Notes under the pieces: model-generated
Seen by the model: the letters and a program-made list of their open reading frames with translations, nothing else
Told to the model about the DNA's origin: nothing
Database searches by the model: none
Translations under genes and position numbers: made by a program
Assembly: GCF_025717605.1 (NCBI RefSeq)
Contig: NZ_JAJIRQ010000009.1
Coordinates: forward strand, 124,001-188,000
DNA: 64,000 bases
Reading direction: 5' to 3'
Origin: Paucibacter sp. TC2R-5
GTDB lineage: Bacteria; Pseudomonadota; Gammaproteobacteria; Burkholderiales; Burkholderiaceae_C
Part shown: positions 24,362-33,035 of the stretch, in pieces
Layout: each line of letters begins with the position of its first letter
Numbering within the stretch: position 1 is the stretch's first letter

Positions 24362-24847
24362 GGGATGAAAGAGCCCAGGGTAAGGGCCGAATTGAAGGTG
24401 CGTGAGAGTGCAGGGTGGTGACTTCTCGGGCAGCTTAGCGAGTGTTAGCTGCCCTGACCATTGGCACAAGTCCCTGCATGGGTTGTCTGTCGCACGCCGA
24501 TATTGCTAGGGCGCTGGTGATGTTTCGCCAAGCAAGTAGTGGGCTGGGACGAGATACCTGGGTTGAACATGCGTTTACTCAGGCCGACCTTTCGAGGGCA
24601 TTGCTCATCATCATCTTCATCGCAGTGGCTTTTCCCGTCCAAATCAGTTTGACACTGGGCTACTCGCCGCCGCCCACCGATTGCATCAGTTTGCGAATCG
24701 TTAAGTTCGAGAGCTTGTCCATGGGGCGCATGCGGCTCACCGTGAATTTGGGGAGCCCGGAGGCCTTGTCATATTGCTGGCTCGGCGCCGTGTGGCTATA
24801 TCGTTGCTTGCGAATACAATGAATTCCTTCAATCACCCCAGGGAATC
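24362..24847. other. Intergenic region
   Basis: No gene is supported in these 486 bp between the divergent amidohydrolase and ArsR genes. An open frame on the plus strand (24442-24822) has no recognisable protein features and no ribosome binding site. Confidence 0.4.
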
Positions 24848-25204
24848 ATGGACGATCGCGCAACGCAAGACAGGGTTTTTGAATCCGTCGCCGAATTGTT
24901 TTCATTGCTGTCAACACCGATCCGCTTGAAGATCATCAGCGCGGTCTGCCATGGTGAGAAAAATGTCTCTGAGCTGCTGAGCGAGATCGACACCACGCAG
25001 CCGAATATGTCGCAGCATTTGGCCACCTTGTATCGCAGCGGGGTGCTGTCCAAGCGCCGCGAGGGCACGCAAATCTATTACCAACTGCAGAGTGAGCGGG
25101 TTGCGGCCTTGTGCCGGGCCGTCTGCACGCAGGTGGAGATGGAGATGAACCCCAGTGCGGAGATCGAGACCAAAGAACGTTTGAGGCCGGCCGGGGTTCG
25201 CTGA
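24848..25204 (+). CDS. ArsR-family transcriptional regulator
   Basis: 118 aa, winged helix. Helix-turn-helix region: NVSELLSEIDTTQPNMSQHLATLYRSGVLSKRREGTQIYYQL. Cys residues at 34, 89 and 93 could form a thiol switch or metal site (Cys34 near helix 2, Cys89/93 in the last helix), as in persulfide-sensing ArsR proteins, but their exact positions differ from the canonical BigR/SqrR pair. It converges on a sulfur-linked operon (rhodanese, DUF302). Metal sensing is the alternative. Confidence 0.85.
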   Translation: MDDRATQDRVFESVAELFSLLSTPIRLKIISAVCHGEKNVSELLSEIDTTQPNMSQHLATLYRSGVLSKRREGTQIYYQLQSERVAALCRAVCTQVEMEMNPSAEIETKERLRPAGVR

Positions 25205-25245
25205 ACTCGTGGCCACGGGCCGAGGCCAGCCGGCGGCCGATTCTT

Positions 25246-25503
25246 TCAGCCCCTGCCGGTCGGGCAGTATTGGTTTTTCGGCTCCTCACCGCGTAGGTAC
25301 TGCGCCTCCTGCTCCTCGTTGGCGGGCTGGACTGCCACCAACTGAGCTCGGTCGGCATAGAGCACGCGCAACTCTTCGTTGAGGGAGGCGGCAATGGCGC
25401 TCGCATCGAGCGAGCGCTCAAAGGCCTTGAACCAGCGCCGCGCACGACCTAGGTAGCGAAAGTCGATCACCCAAAGCGTCGATGATTTGAAAAACTCGGC
25501 CAT
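25246..25503 (-). CDS. Small hypothetical protein in the rhodanese operon
   Basis: 85 aa, soluble; contains FFKSSTLWVIDFRYLGRARRWFKAF and ends EEPKNQYCPTGRG. I cannot name the family. It starts 16 bp after the DUF302 gene on the same strand, so it is the last gene of the ArsR-rhodanese-DUF302 unit. The single Cys near the C-terminus and the operon context suggest a role in the same stress response (inference only). Confidence 0.6.
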   Translation of the reverse strand: MAEFFKSSTLWVIDFRYLGRARRWFKAFERSLDASAIAASLNEELRVLYADRAQLVAVQPANEEQEAQYLRGEEPKNQYCPTGRG

Positions 25504-25518
25504 AGCGCTTGAGCTTTG

Positions 25519-25902
25519 TCAGGCCGCCTCATCCATCATGATGCGGATCTGCGCCTCCACCTCGGCCGCAATGCCGGCCAGCTCCGGGTCAACCGAGAGC
25601 GCCGTTAGCATTTTCACCGGTTCAATCATGCCCAGCTTGGTGCGGCCCGCCTCGGTGTAGACGGAGATGCGGCAGGGCAGGGCCATATTGAGCCGCATAT
25701 CGATGGCCATCACCCGCGCCGCTTGGGCCGGATTGCAGACCTCAAAGACCTTGCACTCGTTTTCGAATGCCAGCCCCTTGCTACGCAGCGTGGCGCCGAG
25801 GTTGTGCACATGCAGCACGCCGAACTGCTGACGTTTGACCGCCGCTTCCAGATCGGCACTGGCTTGTTCGAATGATTTGTCGCTTTCGATGATGTAGTAC
25901 AT
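25519..25902 (-). CDS. DUF302-domain protein
   Basis: 127 aa from ATG 25902. The DUF302 pattern is clear: MYYIIESDKSFEQASADLEAAVKRQQFGVLHVHNLGATLRSKG, then VFEVCNPAQAARVMAIDMRLNMALPCRISVYTEAGRTKLGMIEP. DUF302 proteins are often found with rhodaneses and thiol/sulfur stress genes; no biochemical activity is established. Two conserved Cys (in EVCNP and LPCRI) are present. It lies between the rhodanese and the small protein in one minus-strand unit. Confidence 0.88.
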   Translation of the reverse strand: MYYIIESDKSFEQASADLEAAVKRQQFGVLHVHNLGATLRSKGLAFENECKVFEVCNPAQAARVMAIDMRLNMALPCRISVYTEAGRTKLGMIEPVKMLTALSVDPELAGIAAEVEAQIRIMMDEAA

Positions 25903-25939
25903 AAGGCTCCTTGTTGCAGGGATGGTCAGGTGTGGGGGA

Positions 25940-26269
25940 TCAGCTGCGCCGAACCGGCAGGCCGTGGCTGCTCCAGGCGCCGATGCCGCCGGCCAGATTG
26001 CGCACCTTGGTGTGACCTTGGTGCAATAGAAACTGCAGCGCCTGCATGCTGCGCCCACCGGCCGCGCAGGCCAAGATCAGATCAGCGTTGCGTGGCAACT
26101 CGGCATGACGCTGCTGCAACTCGCTCAAAGGCAGATGGATCACATTGGGCAAGTCAAAGCCGGCGCGCGCCACCTCATGCGCCTCGCGCACATCGATCAA
26201 CCAGCAGCCCGGCAGGGTCAGAGCCTGCTGGGCAGACAGCGGGTCCATTTGAAGCTGACTTGGGTTCAT
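25940..26269 (-). CDS. Single-domain rhodanese (GlpE/PspE-like)
   Basis: 109 aa from ATG 26269, no signal peptide, hence cytoplasmic. Rhodanese fold with WLIDVREAHEVARAG and an active-site loop CAAGGRS (Cys68, the persulfide-carrying residue), followed by AGGIGAW. Likely sulfurtransferase from thiosulfate or persulfides to a thiol acceptor. Its ATG overlaps the stop of the upstream ArsR gene by four bases, so they are translationally coupled. Confidence 0.92.
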   Translation of the reverse strand: MNPSQLQMDPLSAQQALTLPGCWLIDVREAHEVARAGFDLPNVIHLPLSELQQRHAELPRNADLILACAAGGRSMQALQFLLHQGHTKVRNLAGGIGAWSSHGLPVRRS

Positions 26270-26694
26270 GGTTTGGTACTCCTTGCTGGGTTGAAGGGGA
26301 GTGCGGCGCGCTCGCGTGCCAGGCATTCGGCCTGGTCTGCGATTCGGCCACAGACAAGCTCGCAAAGTTCGTAGATGGCGGGGTCGGCAATGCGGTAGTA
26401 GGCGCTGGTGCCGCGACTCTCGCGCGTGACCAAGCCGCGCTGCTGCAACAGGCTCAGGTGCCGGGAGACATTGGCGACCGAACAGCCGCAGAGCTCGGCC
26501 ATGTCACCGACCTTGCAGGGCTGGTGGCGCAGCAGATTGAGGATCTGCAATCGCGTCGGCTCCGCCAGCGCTTGAAAGTAGCTCGCTACCTGCTGCAGAG
26601 CTGCGTCGCTCAGCGCTTCGAACTTGGCGCCAGCTTTTTCACTGGTTTCAGCGATGTCAGCGGGCGGGATGGTGGGCTGGGCAGTTTTCTTCAT
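26266..26694 (-). CDS. ArsR-family regulator controlling the rhodanese and RND units
   Basis: 142 aa, winged helix. The recognition region is CKVGDMAELCGCSVANVSRHLSLLQQRGLVTRESRGTSAYYRI. The ELCGC motif in helix 3 resembles the ELCVC metal-binding motif of ArsR, and further Cys occur in the last helix (YELCELVCGRIADQAEC). A Cys-based metal or sulfane-sulfur sensor is likely. It is first in the minus-strand operon. A perfect inverted repeat in the divergent promoter (26717-26738) is the probable operator. Confidence 0.88.
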   Translation of the reverse strand: MKKTAQPTIPPADIAETSEKAGAKFEALSDAALQQVASYFQALAEPTRLQILNLLRHQPCKVGDMAELCGCSVANVSRHLSLLQQRGLVTRESRGTSAYYRIADPAIYELCELVCGRIADQAECLARERAALPFNPARSTKP

Positions 26695-26711
26695 TGATGC
26701 GTTGTCGGTGT

Positions 26712-26740
26712 TTGACTATTTGCGTGAATGCGCAAATAAT
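26712..26740 (+). promoter_or_regulatory. Divergent promoter with ArsR-type operator
   Basis: A perfect inverted repeat TATTTGCG (26717-26724), six bases, CGCAAATA (26731-26738) lies between TTGACT (26712-26717) and AATAAT (26735-26740), which are 17 bp apart and face the RND operon. Repressor binding would block RNA polymerase. The same region must also drive the minus-strand ArsR operon. Confidence 0.65.
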
Positions 26741-26786
26741 ACGATAACGATATACAAATGTCCAGCTCTCACCAGCGACCACCGCC

Positions 26787-27947
26787 ATGCAGACAAATAT
26801 GACATCTACAGCCTCCTTGATGAAGCCGGCCTTGCCCCGTAGCGTTGCCACTGCGGCCTCATTGCTTGTTCTATTGGCGCTTTTGGCCCAGCCAATCGCC
26901 GCGCGAGCCGACACGCAGCTCAAGCCAACACCGGCCTTGAAGTCCCTGCTGGTACAGGCCGGTGCTGCGGGCCAGCGGCTTAGCTTTGACGGTCAGGTCG
27001 AGGCTTTGCGCCAGACCGTCCTGGCAGCGCAGGTCGCTGGTGCCGTCGTGCAACTCGACGTCAAGGCGGGTGACCGGGTCAAGGCCGGTCAGGTGCTGAT
27101 GCGCATTGATGCCCGAGCGGCCGAGCAGGCGACGGCGGTCAGCGAGGCCCAAGCGCAGTCGGCTCGGGCGGCCTTGCAACTGGCCAGCCAGGAACTGGAG
27201 CGTCAGCAGCGTCTATTCAAGCAGAACTACATCAGTCAGGCCGCCTTGGATCAGGCCGAGGCGCAGTTCAAGGCCGGTCAGGCTCAAGCCAATGCGCAGT
27301 TGGCACAAGTCGCTGTGGCACGCACGCAGAGCGGTTTGAGCATTGTGCGCAGCCCCTATGACGGTGTGATCGCCGATTTGCCGGTGACGCTGGGCGATAT
27401 GGCCATGCCGGGCCGCCCGCTGGCGACCGTTTACGACCCCGCTGCCTTGCGGGTGACGGCTCATTTGCCGCAAAGCGTGGCCAGCAGCCTCAGCGTGGCT
27501 GAGGGCACGCGCGACGTTCGCATAGAAATTCCCGCCCTGGGCGAGGCTGGTGCCGCCATCACCGCCTTGCGCGTGCAGCTGCTGCCCACCGCCGACGCAG
27601 TCTCTCAAACCATGCAGCTGCGCTTGGACCTGCCGGCCAAGCCGGCCGGCGTCGTGCCCGGCATGTTTGCCCGCGTCAGCCTGCCTGCCGCGTCAGCCGC
27701 AGGTGCGGGTGCGGGTGCAGGTGCAGGTGCAGGTGGCGTGCCAGCCGCGAACATATTGGTGCCGCGCACGGCCTTGGTGAGACGCGCCGAGCTGGACGGG
27801 CTCTACGTCATTGCCGCCAGCGGCAAGCCGCTGTTGCGCCAGATTCGCCTGGGTGCGGTCAGAGGTGATCAGGTCGAGGTGCTGAGCGGCTTGAGTGCGG
27901 GCGAGCGCATCGCCCTGGAGCCGCAGGTCGCGGCGCAAGTCCGCTGA
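26787..27947 (+). CDS. RND efflux periplasmic adaptor (membrane fusion protein)
   Basis: 386 aa with a signal peptide (LLVLLALLAQPIAARAD), a lipoyl/barrel-sandwich domain (VDVKAGDRVKAGQVLMRIDARAAEQA ... IVRSPYDGVIADLPVTLGDMAMPG), an alpha-helical hairpin between the two lipoyl halves, and a beta-barrel. A run of about six Ala-Gly pairs near residues 307-318 is encoded by a GGTGCG/GGTGCA hexamer repeat (27705-27735). First of four genes; the permease starts 14 bp downstream. Confidence 0.92.
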   Translation: MQTNMTSTASLMKPALPRSVATAASLLVLLALLAQPIAARADTQLKPTPALKSLLVQAGAAGQRLSFDGQVEALRQTVLAAQVAGAVVQLDVKAGDRVKAGQVLMRIDARAAEQATAVSEAQAQSARAALQLASQELERQQRLFKQNYISQAALDQAEAQFKAGQAQANAQLAQVAVARTQSGLSIVRSPYDGVIADLPVTLGDMAMPGRPLATVYDPAALRVTAHLPQSVASSLSVAEGTRDVRIEIPALGEAGAAITALRVQLLPTADAVSQTMQLRLDLPAKPAGVVPGMFARVSLPAASAAGAGAGAGAGAGGVPAANILVPRTALVRRAELDGLYVIAASGKPLLRQIRLGAVRGDQVEVLSGLSAGERIALEPQVAAQVR

Positions 27948-27961
27948 GCAGGGGGCAGGCT

Positions 27962-30900
27962 ATGACGACATCCTCCAACTCCTTGAGTGTTTCGGGGCGC
28001 ATTGCGGCCTTCTTCCTGAGCGCGCAAATCACGCCCTTGCTGGCTCTGCTGGCTTTGTTGCTTGGCATCTTTGCCGTTATGGTGACGCCGCGCGAGGAAG
28101 AGCCGCAGATCAATGTGACCATGGCCAATGTGCTGATCCCCTTTCCGGGCGCCAGCGCCCGCGACGTGGAGCAGATGGTCGCCACGCCGGCCGAGCAGGT
28201 CTTGAGCCAGATCGCGGGCATCGAGCATGTGATGTCGGCTTCCAGCCCTGGGATGGCGGTGCTGACGGTGCAGTTCAAGGTCGGCGTTAGCCGCACCGAG
28301 GCCTTGGTGCGCTTGCATGACACCGTTCAGTCCAATGCCGACTGGTTGCCGCAGCGCTTGGGTGTGCTGCCGCCCATCATCAAGCCCAAGGGCATTGACG
28401 ATGTGCCCATCGTCACCTTGACGCTGTTCAGCAAGCAAGCGGACATCGGCGCCTTCGAGCTGGAGCGGGTCGCGCACAGCATGGAGATTGAACTCAAGCG
28501 TGTGTCCGGCACACGCGAGGTGACGACCATTGGCGGCCCCGGCCGCGGTGTGCGGATCGATATCGACCCGGCCCGCCTGGCGAGTTCAGGCGTCACCGTG
28601 GCGGAACTGCAGCAGACCTTGCAATCGGCCAATCTGGGTCTGCCACTGGGTGAACTGCTGCAGGGCAACCGGGCGGTGACGCTGGAAGCCGGGCCGTTCT
28701 TGAGCAGCGCGCGCGATGTGGCCGAGCTGATCGTCGGCGTACATGCCGGCAAGCCTGTGTTCCTGCGCGATGTGGCCGAGGTCCAAGACGGTGCGCTGCG
28801 ACCACATCACTATGTCTGGCATGGCGAGAAGGGCCAAGACTACCCGGCCGTCACGGTGGCCATCACCAAGAAGGCGGGCGAGAACGCCATCGACGTGGCC
28901 AACGCCGTGATGGCCCGCGTGGCCACACTGCGCAATACCGTGATCCCGGCCGAAGTGGAGGTCAGCGAGACCCGCAACTACGGCGCGTCAGCAAATGACA
29001 AGGCCGCCAAGCTGATCCAGAAGCTGATGTTTGCCACCGCCTCGGTGGTGGCGCTGGTGTTCATCGCGCTGGGCCGGCGCGAGGCGGCCATCGTCGGCAC
29101 CGCCGTCGTCTTGACCCTGACGGTGACGCTGTTCGCGTCCTGGGCCTGGGGCTTCACGCTGAACCGGGTGTCGCTGTTCGCCTTGATATTTTCAATCGGC
29201 ATCTTGGTTGATGACGCGATCGTGGTCGTCGAGAACATCCATAGGCATCAGCAGTTATTCCCGGGAAAAAGTTTGCGCGAACTGATTCCCGGCGCCGTGG
29301 ATGAGGTCGGCGGGCCGACCATCCTGGCCACGCTGACCGTCATCGCCGCGCTCCTGCCTATGGCTTTTGTGTCCGGCCTGATGGGCCCGTATATGAGCCC
29401 CATCCCCATCAATGCCAGCATGGGCATGTTGCTATCGCTGGCGATTGCCTTTGTGGTGACACCTTGGTTGGCGCGTTTGTGGATGAAAGCCATTCCGTTT
29501 GATGCCACCGCCAACGCACAAGTTGACCCGCATGCGCAGCACGGCCTGTCGGCCAAGATGGCACCGCTGTTCGAGCGCGTGTTCAAGCCGCTGCTGGACC
29601 CGCAGCGCGGCGGCCGCAATCGCGGCTTGTTGGGTGCCGGCATCGCTGTGCTGATCGCCATCTCGCTGGCCTTGCCGGCCACCGGCCTGGTGCTGCTGAA
29701 GATGCTGCCTTCCGACAACAAGAGCGAGTTCCAGCTGGTGCTGGACATGCCCGCCGGCACACCGTTGGAGCAGACCGCCGCCGTGCTGCGTGAGCTGGGT
29801 GCCCACCTGGCCACCGTGCCCGAAGTGACCCACTACCAAGCCTATGCCGGCGGCGCCGCACCGATCAACTTCAACGGCCTGGTGCGCCAGTACTATCTGC
29901 GCGCGCAGCCCGAGCAGGGCGACATCCAGGTCAATCTGGTCGACAAGCACCATCGCAGCGAGAAGAGCCATGCCATCGCCACCCGCCTGCGCCCCGAGCT
30001 GCAGCAGATTGCCAAGCGCTTCAACGCCAATCTCAAGGTCGTCGAGGTGCCACCAGGGCCGCCGGTGTTGGCGCCCATCGTGGCCGAGATTTACGGACCG
30101 GAAGCGCAAGGGCGGGCGGCGGTTGCCAAGCAGGTACGCGCCTTGTTCGAAGCCACGCCCGGCGTGGTTGATGTCGATGACTCCGGTGCGGTCGCCGCGC
30201 CGCGCAAGCTATTGTTGGTGGACAGACGCAAGGCAGCGCTCTTGGGTGTATCTCAACAAGCGATTGTCAGCACCCTGCACACAGCGCAGGTCGGCGAGGA
30301 CGTGACCTATTTGCATGACGGCAGCAAATACCCGGCGGCCACCCGCCTGCAGCTGGCGCCTCAAAGCCAAGGCGATCTGAATGCGCTGCTGGCACTGACC
30401 GTGCGCGCCGCTGGTGGTCAACTGGTGCCGATCCGTGAGCTGGTAACGATCAGCGATGGCTTGCGCGAGCAGACCGTTTATCACAAGGATCTGGCACCGG
30501 TGCACTTCGTCGTGGCCGAGATGGCCGGCAAGGTGGACAGCCCGCTGTACGGCATGTTCGCGATGCGAAGCAAGCTGGCCGACATCAAAACGCCCGACGG
30601 CCAAGGCCTGAGTGAATATTTCATCCGCCAGCCGCTCGACGCTTACCGTGGTTACGCGCTCAAATGGGACGGCGAATGGCAGATCACTTATGAGACCTTC
30701 CGCGATATGGGCCTGGCCTATGCGGTGGGCCTGGTGCTGATCTATCTGCTGGTGGTGGCGCAATTCGGCTCCTACCTGACGCCGCTGATCATCATGGCGC
30801 CGATTCCGCTCACCATCATCGGCGTGATGCCGGGTCACGCGCTGCTGGGCGCGCAATACACGGCCACCTCAATGATCGGCATGATCGCGCTGGCCGGCAT

Positions 30901-31216
30901 CATCGTGCGCAACTCGATCTTGCTGGTGGACTTCATCAATTTGCAGGTGCGCACCGGCATGCCGTTTGAGCGCGCCATCGTCAGCTCGGCGGTGACGCGC
31001 GCGCAACCCATCATCCTGACCGGCCTGGCGGCCATGATGGGGGCCTTCTTCATCCTCGATGACCCGATCTTCAACGGACTGGCGATCTCGCTGATCTTCG
31101 GTATCGCGGTCTCGACCCTGCTGACCTTGATCGTTATCCCGACGCTCTATTACATGGCTTACCGCAAGCGCCTGCATTTGCTGACGGGGCCAGCTCTGAT
31201 GGGGAGTCAAGCATGA
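27962..31216 (+). CDS. RND efflux permease
   Basis: 1084 aa inner-membrane proton/drug antiporter of the AcrB superfamily. It shows the N-terminal block TPREEEPQINVTMANVLIPFPGASARDVEQMVATPAEQVL, two large periplasmic loops and 12 TM helices. TM4 contains LIFSIGILVDDAIVVVENIHRH with the proton-relay Asp pair. The TPREEEPQI block is characteristic of the HAE2-like subfamily of permeases with undefined substrates rather than CusA or AcrB. Given the neighbouring rhodanese and ArsR genes, a sulfur-related or metal-stress substrate is an inference. The next gene overlaps by four bases. Confidence 0.92.
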   Translation: MTTSSNSLSVSGRIAAFFLSAQITPLLALLALLLGIFAVMVTPREEEPQINVTMANVLIPFPGASARDVEQMVATPAEQVLSQIAGIEHVMSASSPGMAVLTVQFKVGVSRTEALVRLHDTVQSNADWLPQRLGVLPPIIKPKGIDDVPIVTLTLFSKQADIGAFELERVAHSMEIELKRVSGTREVTTIGGPGRGVRIDIDPARLASSGVTVAELQQTLQSANLGLPLGELLQGNRAVTLEAGPFLSSARDVAELIVGVHAGKPVFLRDVAEVQDGALRPHHYVWHGEKGQDYPAVTVAITKKAGENAIDVANAVMARVATLRNTVIPAEVEVSETRNYGASANDKAAKLIQKLMFATASVVALVFIALGRREAAIVGTAVVLTLTVTLFASWAWGFTLNRVSLFALIFSIGILVDDAIVVVENIHRHQQLFPGKSLRELIPGAVDEVGGPTILATLTVIAALLPMAFVSGLMGPYMSPIPINASMGMLLSLAIAFVVTPWLARLWMKAIPFDATANAQVDPHAQHGLSAKMAPLFERVFKPLLDPQRGGRNRGLLGAGIAVLIAISLALPATGLVLLKMLPSDNKSEFQLVLDMPAGTPLEQTAAVLRELGAHLATVPEVTHYQAYAGGAAPINFNGLVRQYYLRAQPEQGDIQVNLVDKHHRSEKSHAIATRLRPELQQIAKRFNANLKVVEVPPGPPVLAPIVAEIYGPEAQGRAAVAKQVRALFEATPGVVDVDDSGAVAAPRKLLLVDRRKAALLGVSQQAIVSTLHTAQVGEDVTYLHDGSKYPAATRLQLAPQSQGDLNALLALTVRAAGGQLVPIRELVTISDGLREQTVYHKDLAPVHFVVAEMAGKVDSPLYGMFAMRSKLADIKTPDGQGLSEYFIRQPLDAYRGYALKWDGEWQITYETFRDMGLAYAVGLVLIYLLVVAQFGSYLTPLIIMAPIPLTIIGVMPGHALLGAQYTATSMIGMIALAGIIVRNSILLVDFINLQVRTGMPFERAIVSSAVTRAQPIILTGLAAMMGAFFILDDPIFNGLAISLIFGIAVSTLLTLIVIPTLYYMAYRKRLHLLTGPALMGSQA

Positions 31217-32604
31217 GCCTCACCATGATCAAGCCGCATCTTTGGTTGGCGACGCTGGCTTTTGGGCTAGGCACAGCGACAGCGGCCCAGGCCGTCGAGC
31301 TGATGGAAGTCTGGCAGAGCGGTCAGACCAGCGACCGTGAGTACGCGGTCGCCCGCGCCAGTCACGCTGCAGCCCAGACGCAGCGCGAGCAAGCGAAATC
31401 CTTGTGGCGCCCCAGCGTGGGCTTGAGCGCCAGCGCTGGCTTGGCCACGGCGGCGCAAAGCATGCACGGAGCGCAGTTCAGCGCGCCCGGCCTGGGTCAA
31501 CAAACCGGGGTGGATTTCAACACCTCGGTCAAGCAGGGCACGGCCGGCAATGTCGCGCTGCAGGCCAGCCAGCCGCTCTACCATCCGGAACGCAGCGCGC
31601 AGGCCCAGCAGCTCAATCTGGCTGCAGATATGGCCGACCTGGAACTGCTGGCCGCTCAGCAGGGCTTGGGTCTGCGCATGGCCGAGCGTTATTTCGATCT
31701 CGCCTTGGCTCAGGAGCAATTGCGCTTGGTGGAGCAGCAGCAACTGGCCGTGGCGGCCGTGCATGAAGAAGCCGTGGCGCGGTTTCAAAACGGCTCAAGC
31801 CCGGTGACCGACAGCCATGAGACCGCCGCGCGTCTGGCCGGCATTCGCGCTCAAACCTTGGCGGCACGCAGCGAGGTGCAGCTCAAACAGCGGCGCTTGG
31901 CCGACAGCAGCGGGCTGCCGCAGCAGGGCCTTGAGGCCCACTTGCCGCTCAGAAAATTGGTTAGCTTCGAAGGCGAGCTGCCTGCGCTGGAGCCGCTGGT
32001 GGCGCAGGCGCTGCAGAGCAACCCGGGCCTGCGCTTGCGCTTGCTCGGCGTCGAGCTGGCCCGGCTGGATGCGAGCAAGCACAAGTTTGGTTCCAGCCCG
32101 CGCTTGGAGCTGGTGGCGCAAGTGATGCGTGACAGGCTCAGCGGCAACGGCGACTTCGGCTCGGCCAGCAACTCTGCCAATAGGCAGATGCTGGGCCTGC
32201 AGTTTTCCATGCCACTGTATTCGGGCGGCTACCGTGAGGCCAAAGAGGTCGAGGCGCTCAGGCTGTTGGAGCGAGGGCAGCTGGAGTCCGAGCTGAGTCG
32301 CGAACAGGTGGAGCAGCAAGTGCGTGCCAGTTGGCTGGGCCTGCAAGTCGGTGCCGAGCGCTTCAGCGCCTTGCAGGAAAGCTTGAAAGCCAGTGAGGCC
32401 CGCCTTGCCGCGACCCGGCTCGGCCGCGAGGTCGGACACCGCACGACCCAGGAATTACTCAATACGGGCAACGACAGCTTGGCTGCAGCCGTGGCCTTGG
32501 CGCAGGCTCATGTGGCCTTGCTGATGGACCGCCTGCGTCTTGCCGCCCTGAGCGGCGATCTGGACGAAGCCGCGATGGCCGGCATCAATGCCGCACTCAG
32601 ATAA
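31213..32604 (+). CDS. TolC-family outer-membrane efflux protein
   Basis: 463 aa with a signal peptide (LWLATLAFGLGTATAAQAVEL) and the duplicated long helical pairs of the OEP family (AERYFDLALAQEQLRLVEQQQLAVAAVHEEAVARFQNGSSPVTDSHETAARLAG; second half LEVGHRTTQELLNTGNDSL-type region). It overlaps the permease stop (ATGA), forming a complete tripartite pump operon. Confidence 0.92.
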   Translation: MSLTMIKPHLWLATLAFGLGTATAAQAVELMEVWQSGQTSDREYAVARASHAAAQTQREQAKSLWRPSVGLSASAGLATAAQSMHGAQFSAPGLGQQTGVDFNTSVKQGTAGNVALQASQPLYHPERSAQAQQLNLAADMADLELLAAQQGLGLRMAERYFDLALAQEQLRLVEQQQLAVAAVHEEAVARFQNGSSPVTDSHETAARLAGIRAQTLAARSEVQLKQRRLADSSGLPQQGLEAHLPLRKLVSFEGELPALEPLVAQALQSNPGLRLRLLGVELARLDASKHKFGSSPRLELVAQVMRDRLSGNGDFGSASNSANRQMLGLQFSMPLYSGGYREAKEVEALRLLERGQLESELSREQVEQQVRASWLGLQVGAERFSALQESLKASEARLAATRLGREVGHRTTQELLNTGNDSLAAAVALAQAHVALLMDRLRLAALSGDLDEAAMAGINAALR

Positions 32605-32638
32605 ACCACCCTCAACCATTTTTTAAACGGAGCATTTC

Positions 32639-32848
32639 ATGAACACTTGGCAAATCGTCCGCGTCGTCGCCGGCATCTTCATTCTTTTGTCCTTGGCCCT
32701 GGGTAGCCCCGCCAGCCCCTTCTTCCATTCGAGTTGGTGGCTGGCCTTCACCGCCTTTGTCGGCCTCAACCTCCTGCAAAGCGGCTTCACCCGCTGGTGC
32801 CTGATGGAAAGCATGCTCGCCAAGCTGGGCGTGCGTCGCAGCGCCTGA
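32639..32848 (+). CDS. DUF2892 (YgaP-like) inner-membrane protein
   Basis: 69 aa with two hydrophobic helices (IVRVVAGIFILLSLALG and WWLAFTAFVGLNLLQSGFT), ending RWCLMESMLAKLGVRRSA. It matches the DUF2892 membrane module found C-terminal to the rhodanese in YgaP and as free small proteins. AACGGAG precedes the ATG. Its place at the end of the pump operon, across from a rhodanese, again points to sulfane-sulfur chemistry at the membrane (inference). Confidence 0.85.
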   Translation: MNTWQIVRVVAGIFILLSLALGSPASPFFHSSWWLAFTAFVGLNLLQSGFTRWCLMESMLAKLGVRRSA

Positions 32849-33035
32849 TGTTTAGGCGGCAACTTTGACACCAACACTCTTCCCGTAAGGACATCGCCAC
32901 GGCTGAAGGCATCAGCACCGTTACCTTGCGCCAGTAGCAGAACGACCACTTCGATGTCGAGTTTGGTGCCGAAGTTCCGGAGCTGATATGCAGCGAGCCG
33001 GAGCCGCTCACCAAGGCGGGTAGGGGCTAGCGGCG

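Noticed and set aside
24442-24822. 126-codon plus-strand frame upstream of ArsR
   Set aside because: No recognisable domain, no ribosome binding site and it crosses the divergent promoter region.
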